Shown one piece after another: positions 1 to 5,605 of a stretch of 10,709 nt of DNA. The translations under genes and the position numbers were made by a program. The stretch comes from JBFMAE01 sp040756085 (GTDB lineage: Bacteria > Desulfobacterota > BSN033 > UBA1163), in contig JBFMAE010000321.1 in assembly GCA_040756085.1 (NCBI GenBank), positions 1-10,709 on the forward strand, read 5' to 3'. The stretch's first letter is position 1. Every line of letters begins with the position of its first letter. The notes under the pieces were generated by a model that saw only the letters and a program-made list of their open reading frames with translations, was not told the origin of the DNA and did no database searches.

Positions 1-383
1 TTATACCCGGACTTATTTTCTTCCTGGGACTGGTCACCTATCCAATCTGGCACAATACAATAAGTGGAAAGACCGCTTATGTCCCCAAACCTGAAATTCC
101 TGCAGACAAGAAGGAGTGCGTGGAGCCGAAGGTTTTTATCCGGGTCAATCACAAGGATTTATTAGACGATTGGAGAACCTCGGTGGTTCGCTCCGGAATA
201 AGGACCTATCAGGCGAGTAATAAAAAGAAATATACCATGAGCTTGAATCGTACTTGTATGGATTGTCACAAAGATAAGACCAAATTTTGCGACCAATGCC
301 ATAACTATATGGGAGTCAAGAATAAGTGCTGGGACTGTCATATGTATCCGAAAGAGTTGAAAGAGACGAAAGGGATGAAATAG
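1..383 (+). CDS. dsrJ: DsrJ, triheme cytochrome c of the DsrMKJOP complex (5' partial)
   Basis: The reading frame is open from the left edge (first whole codon at base 3) to TAG at 381-383; the first few residues and the start lie outside. The visible 126 residues begin in a hydrophobic N-terminal segment (IPGLIFFLGLVTYPIW), which in this family is an uncleaved signal/membrane anchor, and then enter a periplasmic domain. Three CXXCH heme c sites are visible: CMDCH at base 255, CDQCH at 288 and CWDCH at 327. The stretch CVEP near base 117, followed by NHKDLLDDWR, is a DsrJ signature; in characterised DsrJ the Cys in this position has been linked to unusual His/Cys heme ligation. DsrJ is the periplasmic cytochrome of the membrane complex that passes electrons to or from DsrO. 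The dsrO start codon follows the stop directly, so the two are co-translated neighbours. dsrM and dsrK are expected upstream, outside the window. Confidence 0.95.
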   Translation, partial: IPGLIFFLGLVTYPIWHNTISGKTAYVPKPEIPADKKECVEPKVFIRVNHKDLLDDWRTSVVRSGIRTYQASNKKKYTMSLNRTCMDCHKDKTKFCDQCHNYMGVKNKCWDCHMYPKELKETKGMK

Positions 384-1160
384 ATGGAACTCAAGAGGAG
401 AGATTTTTTAAAGATCGCTGGGCTCACATTCTTAGGCCTTGCTGCCAAACCGGGATGGGAGGTTTTTTCAAAGATCGATCCCATTGAGCCATCTCCAGCC
501 CCGAACTATTTTTCCGGAAAAAGGTGGGCCATGGTGATCGATCTCAAGAAATGCTGGGGAGCCAAAGAGGGGTGTATCGAATGCCTCGATGCCTGCCACC
601 GGATTCACAATGTCCCCTCCTTCGGGTATCTAAAGGAAGAGATCAAATGGATCTGGACCATCGATTATGAGAAGGCCTTTCCAGAACATATCCATGATTT
701 CAACGAGGAGGAATATAAAGGGAGATCCGTGATCGTCTTATGTAATCAGTGTGACGATCCACCCTGCATCAAATATTGTCCAACAAGAGCGACATGGAAG
801 AGAGAGGATGGAATCGTGATGATGGATTTTCATCGTTGCATTGGATGTCGGTACTGTATGGCTGGATGCCCCTATGGGTCCCGAAGCTTCAATTGGAGAG
901 ATCCTCGACCCTTTATCAAAAAGGTGAATTTGGAATTTCCAACAAGAACCAAAGGGGTTGTGGAGAAATGCAATTTCTGTGAAGAAAGGCTGAGCCGAAA
1001 TCTTCTTCCAGCATGTGTGGAAGCATGCAAAGAAAAGGCTCTCATCTTCGGTGACTTAAAAGACCCTGACTCGATGGCAAGACAGGCCCTTCATGGACGC
1101 CATATCCTTCAACGTCAACCCGAACTGGGTACAAAACCAAAAATCTATTATATTGTATAA
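384..1160 (+). CDS. dsrO: DsrO, Tat-exported four-cluster ferredoxin subunit of DsrMKJOP
   Basis: This is a full-length protein of 258 residues. The N-terminus has a twin-arginine signal (KRRDFLKIAG, residues 4-13) followed by a hydrophobic stretch, so the folded Fe-S protein is exported by Tat to the periplasmic side. Sixteen cysteines fall into four [4Fe-4S]-type groups: C57/C64/C67/C71, C120/C123/C128/C132, C152/C155/C158/C162 (CIGCRYCMAGCPYG) and C196/C199/C211/C215. This is the arrangement of the DMSO-reductase/Hmc-type electron-transfer subunits to which DsrO belongs. It is thought to wire DsrJ hemes to the membrane subunit DsrP. The ATG at 384 abuts the dsrJ stop; an AAAGGG in the end of dsrJ (about 369-374) can act as its ribosome binding site, which implies translational coupling. 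The downstream dsrP start lies 18 bases after the stop. No missing residue or break is seen. Confidence 0.96.
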   Translation: MELKRRDFLKIAGLTFLGLAAKPGWEVFSKIDPIEPSPAPNYFSGKRWAMVIDLKKCWGAKEGCIECLDACHRIHNVPSFGYLKEEIKWIWTIDYEKAFPEHIHDFNEEEYKGRSVIVLCNQCDDPPCIKYCPTRATWKREDGIVMMDFHRCIGCRYCMAGCPYGSRSFNWRDPRPFIKKVNLEFPTRTKGVVEKCNFCEERLSRNLLPACVEACKEKALIFGDLKDPDSMARQALHGRHILQRQPELGTKPKIYYIV

Positions 1161-1178
1161 AAAATTAAAGGATGAAAT

Positions 1179-2522
1179 ATGGTGAACAAAGAACATGTAT
1201 TGGTAGATAGAGAAATCGCTCTCCTTGAGCACGTTAGGAGGTCGGGCAAAGGATTTTACATTACCGTTTCCATTCTGGCTGCTCTCGTTCTCTGGGGAAT
1301 TTATGCCTATCTTACCCAATACCGAATAGGACTTGGAGTCACTGGGCTTTCCAGGCAGATTTTCTGGGGAGTATACATCACCAATTTTGTTTTCTTCATT
1401 GGCATCAGCCACGCAGGTACATTTATATCGGCCATCCTCAGGGTTGTTAAGGCGGAATGGAGAAGACCAATCAGCCGGCTCTCGGAACTTACGACCGTCT
1501 TTATCTTATTTTTCGGTGTGGGAAGTGTTTTAATCGATCTGGGAAGGCCGGACCGAATGCTGTATGCTATCCGATATGCCCATTTTCGGTCTCCTCTGCT
1601 CTGGGATGTATGTAGCATTGGCACCTATCTGACGGTGAGCTCCATCTGCCTTTACCTTGCGTTGATTCCGGACATTGCCCTTATGAGAGACCTTGGATGG
1701 AAGAAGAGACAGTGGTTCTATGAAATTCTATCTCTCGGTTTTACAGGAACAGAAAAACAATGGCATCGTTTGGAAAAGGCGATCACCTTTATGTCCATTA
1801 TTGTCATTCCGATTATGATCACCGTCCACACCGTCGTGTCTTATGTCTTTGCCATGACGATTCAACCCATGTGGCATAGTGCCATCTTCGGTCCCTATTT
1901 TGTAGCTGGGGCCCTCTTCTCGGGAGTTGCCACCGTGATCACCATCATGGCTGTTATTCGGAAAGCTTACCATCTGGAAGATTATCTTAAACCCGTCCAC
2001 TTCTATAATCTCGGAACGCTCCTTCTGGCCATGACCCTCCTATGGTTCTATTTCACCCTTGGAGAATACGTAACCACCTTTTATGGAAACGAGCCATCGG
2101 AGATGGCGATCTTCTGGTCCAAACTCACGGGGCGATATGCACCTCTCTTCTGGCTCCATTTTGTGCTCTGTTTTATTATCCCCTTTCCCATTCTTGCCAA
2201 CCCGAAGACTCGAACCATTAAGGGAACGGTGATCGCTTCGATCTCTATCAATATCGGGATGTGGCTGGAGCGATTTGTGATTATCGTCCCAACCCTCACG
2301 AGGCAAAGAGTTCCCATAGAGCAGGCCATCTACATACCTACTTGGGTGGAGTGGTCGATCTTCCTGGGTTGCCTCTCCTTTTTCTCTCTTCTTTACGTCC
2401 TCTTTACCAAATTCTTTCCCATCATTCCAATATGGGAAATGCAAGAGGGGAGGGAGAGATCGATCCCCAAAGTTGGGGAGAGGATAAAATCCTATCTTCC
2501 GGAAAAAGGATCTGGAGGTTGA
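1179..2522 (+). CDS. dsrP: DsrP, NrfD/PsrC-type membrane subunit of DsrMKJOP
   Basis: An integral membrane protein of 447 residues with ten predicted membrane segments, at about residues 26-46, 64-86, 104-121, 141-164, 201-226, 238-262, 275-296, 320-340, 350-372 and 390-412. That count, the length and the position behind dsrO identify the NrfD-like subunit, which interacts with the quinone pool in the cytoplasmic membrane. The segment around MLYAIRYAHFRSPLLWD (residues 127-143) is typical of this branch. The C-terminus after the last helix (from WEMQEGRER) is hydrophilic. The ATG at 1179 is preceded by AAAGGA (1167-1172) at good spacing. It is the last gene of the operon: a hairpin with a T-run follows at 2633-2666. 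Nothing in the sequence separates reductive from oxidative use of the complex, but the gene order J-O-P without dsrL or dsrN nearby favours a reducer. Confidence 0.95.
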   Translation: MVNKEHVLVDREIALLEHVRRSGKGFYITVSILAALVLWGIYAYLTQYRIGLGVTGLSRQIFWGVYITNFVFFIGISHAGTFISAILRVVKAEWRRPISRLSELTTVFILFFGVGSVLIDLGRPDRMLYAIRYAHFRSPLLWDVCSIGTYLTVSSICLYLALIPDIALMRDLGWKKRQWFYEILSLGFTGTEKQWHRLEKAITFMSIIVIPIMITVHTVVSYVFAMTIQPMWHSAIFGPYFVAGALFSGVATVITIMAVIRKAYHLEDYLKPVHFYNLGTLLLAMTLLWFYFTLGEYVTTFYGNEPSEMAIFWSKLTGRYAPLFWLHFVLCFIIPFPILANPKTRTIKGTVIASISINIGMWLERFVIIVPTLTRQRVPIEQAIYIPTWVEWSIFLGCLSFFSLLYVLFTKFFPIIPIWEMQEGRERSIPKVGERIKSYLPEKGSGG

Positions 2523-2583
2523 AGGGTTTGCTCTTGGGTGCATATCCATCACGAAAAATTAGCTGAAAAAAATCTCACGATAT

Positions 2584-2605
2584 GGTGCGTTCGGAGTCGT
2601 GCACC
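2584..2605. repeat. small GC-rich hairpin in the dsrP-cobA spacer
   Basis: GGTGC (2584-2588) pairs with GCACC (2601-2605) around a 12-base loop containing GTTCGG. There is no T-run behind it, so it is not a terminator by itself. With the next hairpin (GTAGGGCCCGTTCG...) it resembles the GTTCG-containing palindromes scattered in intergenic DNA of many environmental genomes; this is an inference from general resemblance only. Confidence 0.35.
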
Positions 2606-2632
2606 TTACAATAAAATAGCCGAAAAAATGTA

Positions 2633-2666
2633 GGGCCCGTTCGCCGAATGGGCTTAATTTTTTTTT
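2633..2666 (+). terminator. Rho-independent terminator behind dsrP, abutting the cobA ribosome binding site
   Basis: Arms GCCCGTTC (2635-2642) and GAATGGGC (2646-2653) form an 8-bp stem with one G-T pair and a 3-base loop; two further G-T pairs may extend the base. TTAA and then nine T follow (2654-2666). An A-run at 2623-2628 lies on the other side, so the hairpin could also work for the opposite strand. It most simply ends the dsr transcript. However, the T-run stops only 4 bases before the ribosome binding site of the next gene, which leaves no room for a promoter in between; it may therefore act as a partial terminator or attenuator for the siroheme genes. Confidence 0.8.
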
Positions 2667-2680
2667 GAGATGGAGTAAAA

Positions 2681-3433
2681 GTGAAATCAGGAAAAGTATA
2701 TCTGGTGGGTGCTGGACCAGGAGACCCTGGCTTAATGACGGTAAAGGGGTTGGAGTGCCTGCGGCAGGCGGACGTAGTGGTTTACGATCGTCTCGTTGAT
2801 GAGAGCATACTTAAGGAAGCTCCTCACAAGGCGGAAAAGATATATGTTGGGAAGGCATCGAATCACCACACCATGGAACAGGGAGCAATTAATCAGCTAC
2901 TTTTAGAAAAAGCTCGGGAAGGTAAAACGGTCGTAAGACTGAAAGGAGGGGATCCATTTGTTTTAGGGCGAGGAGGAGAGGAAGCAGAGGTATTAGCCTT
3001 GAACGGTATTCCCTTTGAAGTGGTGCCAGGGGTATCGTCAGCAGTAGCTGTCCCGGCCTTTGCAGGTATTCCCGTAACGTATCGGGGAGTCGCTTCATCA
3101 TTTACTGTCGTTACGGGACACAAAGCCTTTGATAAAAGTGAACCAACCATTACCTGGGATAAGCTGGCGACTGGAACTGATACTCTGGTCATTCTGATGG
3201 GAATTGGGAATTTAGTCAGTTTGATTGATCAATTAATAAAAAATGGTAGACCCACCTCAACTCCTATCGCCGTGATCACCCAGGGGACGACCATTCATCA
3301 ACGATGCGTGACGGGAACACTCCAGGATATTGTTGAAAAAGTAAAATCGGAGAATCTTAAGCCCCCATCTGTCATCGTGGTAGGCGATGTCGTTCGTCTA
3401 CGAAATCATTTACATTGGTTTGAGAAAGAATGA
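2681..3433 (+). CDS. cobA: uroporphyrinogen-III C-methyltransferase (SUMT)
   Basis: A protein of 250 residues, the usual size of stand-alone SUMT, which transfers two methyl groups from S-adenosylmethionine to uroporphyrinogen III to give precorrin-2 (siroheme and cobalamin branch). Family motifs are present in order: the N-terminal GAGPGDPGLMT (residues 10-20), VVYDRLV (33-39), the SAM-binding VVRLKGGDPFVLGRGGEE (84-101), PGVSSAVAVPAFAGIP (116-131), VILMGIGNL (170-178) and the C-terminal VIVVGDVV (231-238). There is no fused HemD domain at the C-terminus, unlike many deltaproteobacterial homologues. The start is GTG at 2681, chosen because TGGAG (2671-2675) sits 5 bases before it and the family's N-terminus begins there. 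The next gene begins 13 bases after the stop. Its place behind dsrJOP suggests siroheme supply for DsrAB. The gene could also be named sumT or cysG-B. Confidence 0.95.
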   Translation: MKSGKVYLVGAGPGDPGLMTVKGLECLRQADVVVYDRLVDESILKEAPHKAEKIYVGKASNHHTMEQGAINQLLLEKAREGKTVVRLKGGDPFVLGRGGEEAEVLALNGIPFEVVPGVSSAVAVPAFAGIPVTYRGVASSFTVVTGHKAFDKSEPTITWDKLATGTDTLVILMGIGNLVSLIDQLIKNGRPTSTPIAVITQGTTIHQRCVTGTLQDIVEKVKSENLKPPSVIVVGDVVRLRNHLHWFEKE

Positions 3434-3446
3434 TAGTTTGAACGGC

Positions 3447-4112
3447 ATGAAGGCTAAAAAGAGAAAACCTGTCACTTATCTTCCTGCCTTTCTCGATATC
3501 CATGGAAAAAAATGTATTGTCGTAGGAGGGGGTAAGGTCGCCCTTCGGAAGGTAAAGATACTTTTAGACTGTGGAGCGAACGTTACAGTAATCAGTCCCA
3601 CCCTCCATCCAGATCTGGCTCAGCTGGTTAATAAAAAGGCCCTTCACAGGATTTCTCGAGAATATAAATCAGGAGACCTTGGGGACGCTGTGATTGTCAT
3701 TGCAGCAACGGATGTGAAAGAGATCAACGACCAGGCGACTGATGAGGCGAAGAGATTAGGGGCTCTCGTAAATGTGGTCGATGATCCAGAGCCATCGGAT
3801 TTTATCATCCCCTCCTTTTTCCGACGTAAGGATTTGACCATTGCCGTTTCCACTTCAGGCATGAGCCCAGCCCTGGCGAAGAAAATCAGAACAACCCTTG
3901 AAGAAAAATTTGGGGAAGAATATGCTTTGTTGCTATCCCTGATTGGAGAAGTCCGTACCGACCTAAAAAGGCAAGGAATCATTGTGAGTCCCGAGGTCTG
4001 GCAGAGAGCCATCGATTTAGATTTACTGTCTGGGTTTTTGCGATCAGGTGAGAGGAAGAAGGCAAAAGCCTTCTTATTGACCAAACTAAAAGCTCCTAAG
4101 GGGAAGAAGTAG
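3447..4112 (+). CDS. sirC: precorrin-2 dehydrogenase / sirohydrochlorin ferrochelatase (CysG N-terminal or SirC/Met8p type)
   Basis: A protein of 221 residues matching the N-terminal half of CysG and yeast Met8p. It has a Rossmann NAD-binding loop VVGGGKVALRK (residues 25-35) and the conserved block NVVDDPEPSDFIIPSFFRR (109-127). D112 aligns with the Asp described as catalytic in CysG, and STSGMSPALAKKIR (135-148) matches the CysG loop STGG-x-SP. The family oxidises precorrin-2 to sirohydrochlorin with NAD+; members with the Met8p-type site also insert Fe2+ to form siroheme, and whether this one does both cannot be told by eye. The frame is open upstream to 3387, overlapping cobA, but the family N-terminus begins near the ATG at 3447, 13 bases after the cobA stop. 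The ribosome binding site is weak, which suggests coupling to cobA. No hemA, hemC or ccsA follows; a repeat element and a tRNA lie downstream. Confidence 0.92.
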   Translation: MKAKKRKPVTYLPAFLDIHGKKCIVVGGGKVALRKVKILLDCGANVTVISPTLHPDLAQLVNKKALHRISREYKSGDLGDAVIVIAATDVKEINDQATDEAKRLGALVNVVDDPEPSDFIIPSFFRRKDLTIAVSTSGMSPALAKKIRTTLEEKFGEEYALLLSLIGEVRTDLKRQGIIVSPEVWQRAIDLDLLSGFLRSGERKKAKAFLLTKLKAPKGKK

Positions 4113-4167
4113 TAAAAATCTTAATTTCCACTAAGAACTCTTTTAAATCTTCTCAAGTCTCTCATTT

Positions 4168-4303
4168 GTAATACCTCACTTATGTGGGGTAGGGGCGACT
4201 TCCCCGGCCTCGCTCCGCGAAGCGGGGCGGGCAGTCGCCCTTAAGATAGGCCCCGATTAAATCGGGACCCTACCCTGATGTTCCCCTATAACTGAGGGAT
4301 TAC
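4168..4303. repeat. 136-bp MITE-like palindromic element with terminal inverted repeats
   Basis: The ends GTAATACCTCACTTAT (4168-4183) and ATAACTGAGGGATTAC (4288-4303) are inverted repeats matching at 14 of 16 positions, continued by GGGG (4186-4189) against CCCC (4283-4286). Inside are three further complementary pairs: GGGTAGGG (4187-4194) with CCCTACCC (4268-4275), GGGCGACT (4193-4200) with AGTCGCCC (4233-4240), and CCCGATT (4252-4258) with AATCGGG (4260-4266). The core is very GC-rich in an AT-rich spacer. There is no coding capacity. It resembles a non-autonomous mobile or REP-type element. I could not find a clear target-site duplication. It may also serve as the transcript end for sirC. 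Confidence 0.7.
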
Positions 4304-4322
4304 TCTAATTTTAATATTTTGA

Positions 4323-4350
4323 TTGACAATTGAGAGGGATTGGTTAAAAT
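4323..4350 (+). promoter_or_regulatory. sigma-70 type promoter of the tRNA gene
   Basis: A perfect -35 box TTGACA (4323-4328) is followed after 16 bases by a -10 box TAAAAT (4345-4350). The predicted start, near 4357, is about five bases before the tRNA. It is the clearest promoter in the window. Confidence 0.75.
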
Positions 4351-4361
4351 TTATTGGTGTT

Positions 4362-4438
4362 GGCGGTGTAGCTCAGGTGGTCAGAGCATGCGGCTCATAT
4401 CCGCAGTGTCCGGGGTTCAAATCCCTGCACCGCCACCA
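4362..4438 (+). tRNA. tRNA-Met (anticodon CAU), 77 nt with encoded CCA
   Basis: A cloverleaf can be drawn by hand. The acceptor stem is GGCGGTG/CACCGCC, the D stem GCTC/GAGC, and the anticodon stem TGCGG/CCGCA with loop CTCATAT (anticodon CAT at 34-36). The variable loop is GTGTC, and the T arm has CGGGG/CCCTG with loop TTCAAAT, followed by A and an encoded CCA. The paired first base (G-C) and the lack of a GGG/CCC anticodon stem exclude initiator tRNA. Elongator Met is most likely; tRNA-Ile2 (lysidine-modified CAU) is the alternative that cannot be wholly excluded by eye. Only this tRNA is present here. Confidence 0.93.
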
Positions 4439-4476
4439 GTGATTTTCAGCAGGCTGGAGAAATGAAAAGATTCCAT

Positions 4477-4764
4477 TCAGCTGATCTCTAGTCCGATCAG
4501 CTTAACCATTCCAAGTAATTCCTCTTTCGTAAATATCCCTTTCTCCATCAGCCATCCGGTATTGCCCTCCAATTTCAACTCATCGGGTACAATGAAGATC
4601 GTTCTCTCATCTTTCACCCTATGGCGAAAGGCCAACTTTGCCCATCTAAACCCGGATTCAATCTGCGTCATTCCCCTCAGGTCTTTCCTTCTCTCGATCA
4701 ACATACCCATAAACTCACCTTTTTTAAGCTCATAATTCTTGTAAAAAACCTTGTAGACGGTCAT
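4477..4764 (-). CDS. small protein of unknown function, ERRKD-motif family, copy 1
   Basis: A 95-residue, probably cytosolic protein with no signal peptide or membrane segment. I do not recognise a named family. Its first half aligns with the product of the neighbouring gene at 4902-5084. Both start M-x-x-Y-x-x-F and share F-x-G-x-L followed by ERRKD (residues 24-28 here), then a Thr and an ES pair, a Trp, and an F-I stretch ahead of the region where copy 2 ends. This copy has an extra charged C-terminus of about 35 residues (GWLMEKGIFTKEELLGMVKL) that could form helices. The ATG at 4764 is the only start before an upstream stop; a GGAG touches it at unusually short spacing. An AAGGTGAG before Met19 could be an internal site, but homology to copy 2 supports the longer form. 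The stop codon lies beside an 8-bp inverted repeat (4479-4486/4495-4502). Confidence 0.7.
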   Translation of the reverse strand: MTVYKVFYKNYELKKGEFMGMLIERRKDLRGMTQIESGFRWAKLAFRHRVKDERTIFIVPDELKLEGNTGWLMEKGIFTKEELLGMVKLIGLEIS

Positions 4765-4901
4765 CTCCGCACTCGCTTAAACCCATTACATATTGATTCC
4801 AGATGATGAATGAAAATATGAAAGTAGATAAAGGACCCCAAATGCCCCTGACTCTGCTCAGAATGAATAAACATGAATCTACTCTTTAAACGACTTGGAC
4901 G

Positions 4902-5084
4902 TCAAAATTCTACCTGGATGAAATAAATATCTTTGACATTTGAATTTTCACCTATAACCTTCCACCCCCAATTCAGGATAGACTCGCATGTTATTCTCCC
5001 CTGGTCTTTCCTTCTCTCCGGAAGGATTCCAATAAAATGAACTTTGTCCGTCTCATCATACCAGAAGAATTCGTAAGCGATCAT
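4902..5084 (-). CDS. small protein of unknown function, ERRKD-motif family, copy 2
   Basis: A 60-residue protein from ATG at 5084. The frame extends upstream to 5111, but GAGGGC (5091-5096 on the minus strand), 6 bases before 5084, and the match to the start of copy 1 decide for the shorter form. The core reads FIGILPERRKDQGRITCES, followed by a tryptophan-containing segment and VKDIYFIQVEF at the end. Aromatic residues are frequent near the N-terminus (YEFFWYDE). No catalytic motif, signal peptide or metal site is visible. The gene lies upstream of copy 1 in the direction of transcription, with 137 bases between them, so they may share a transcript or be separate duplicates. A TATAAT-like -10 on the minus strand (5173-5178) lacks a good -35. 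The conservation between the copies argues that both are real genes, in spite of their size. Confidence 0.65.
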   Translation of the reverse strand: MIAYEFFWYDETDKVHFIGILPERRKDQGRITCESILNWGWKVIGENSNVKDIYFIQVEF

Positions 5085-5090
5085 ATTGCA

Positions 5091-5096
5091 GCCCTC
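5091..5096 (-). promoter_or_regulatory. ribosome binding site deciding the start of the 60-residue protein
   Basis: The minus strand reads GAGGGC six bases before ATG at 5084. The alternative ATG at 5111 has no comparable site, so the shorter protein is preferred. Confidence 0.55.
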
Positions 5097-5111
5097 TACG
5101 AGATTTTTCAA

Positions 5112-5329
5112 TTAACCTGATTCCAGAAAAATGATCAATAAATGGCAATTTCAATGCCAAATTTATACGATCATTATAACTCATTAAAATCACTTAATCT
5201 TTCGCAAAATTGAACCTCAAGTAAAATAAAAATATGGAAGAGATTTCCACAAAAGTTCTAAATGGTTTCCCTAAAAATATGAAAATCATTCTCACCTTTT
5301 ATTTTATGAATGATCACATACTTGACTCT
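5112..5329. other. AT-rich non-coding spacer
   Basis: I see no gene, RNA or convincing repeat here. It lies upstream of the two small minus-strand genes and should hold their promoter. A TATAAT on the minus strand at 5173-5178 is the only candidate -10 box, and no matching -35 box is found at 16-18 bases. Confidence 0.5.
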
Positions 5330-5484
5330 AGTTTTGCACCTTTCCGTGATTCCTGCGCCTGCCTGCGGTAGGCAGGAATCCAGAAATTATTGATTTTACT
5401 GGATTCCTGCTTTCGCGGGAATGACATCGGTAGCAGTCTGAAAAAAAATGAAATATCAATATGTTACACAAAAGGTGCAAAACT
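5330..5484. repeat. 155-bp element bounded by perfect 14-bp inverted repeats, with nested hairpins
   Basis: AGTTTTGCACCTTT (5330-5343) and its exact reverse complement AAAGGTGCAAAACT (5471-5484) bound the element. Inside is GATTCCTGC (5348-5356), complementary to GCAGGAATC (5372-5380), with a CCTGCC/GGCAGG pair between them. A second hairpin has ATTCCTGC (5403-5410), loop TTTC, and GCGGGAAT (5415-5422, one G-T pair). The ATTCC-hairpin-GGAAT unit resembles the short palindromes scattered in many genomes (compare the dRS3 type of Neisseria, by resemblance only). There is no coding capacity and no obvious target duplication. Confidence 0.7.
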
Positions 5485-5605
5485 GCAATTTTTTGAAGGT
5501 TTATGACAAAATTGTCAGTAACCCCTATTAAAAATTCCAGCGGGGCGTTATTTCTAACGGGGTAAAGAAGAAAGACAGGTAGGGTGGCAGACCCGTTACG
5601 AAAAA
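5485..5605. other. 3' flank of the TPR lipoprotein gene with possible RNA structure
   Basis: On the minus strand this is the region just after the TPR gene stop. CGTTA (5546-5550) and TAACG (5555-5559) form a 5-bp hairpin with a GAAA loop on the minus strand. TAACGGG (5555-5561) can alternatively pair with CCCGTTA (5590-5596). Neither is followed by a convincing T-run, so a Rho-independent terminator is not established. Confidence 0.35.

Noticed and set aside
3387..3446. Longer N-terminus for the sirC-type gene starting inside cobA
   Set aside because: The extra residues do not resemble the family, and the conserved N-terminus begins just after the ATG at 3447.
4362..4438. Initiator tRNA or tRNA-Ile2 reading of the CAU tRNA
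   Set aside because: The first base pair is G-C and the anticodon stem lacks three G-C pairs, so it is not an initiator. Ile2 is judged less likely from overall resemblance to elongator Met tRNAs, but not strictly excluded.
5330..5484. CRISPR array
   Set aside because: The repeats are inverted, not regularly spaced direct repeats, and there are no spacers or cas genes.
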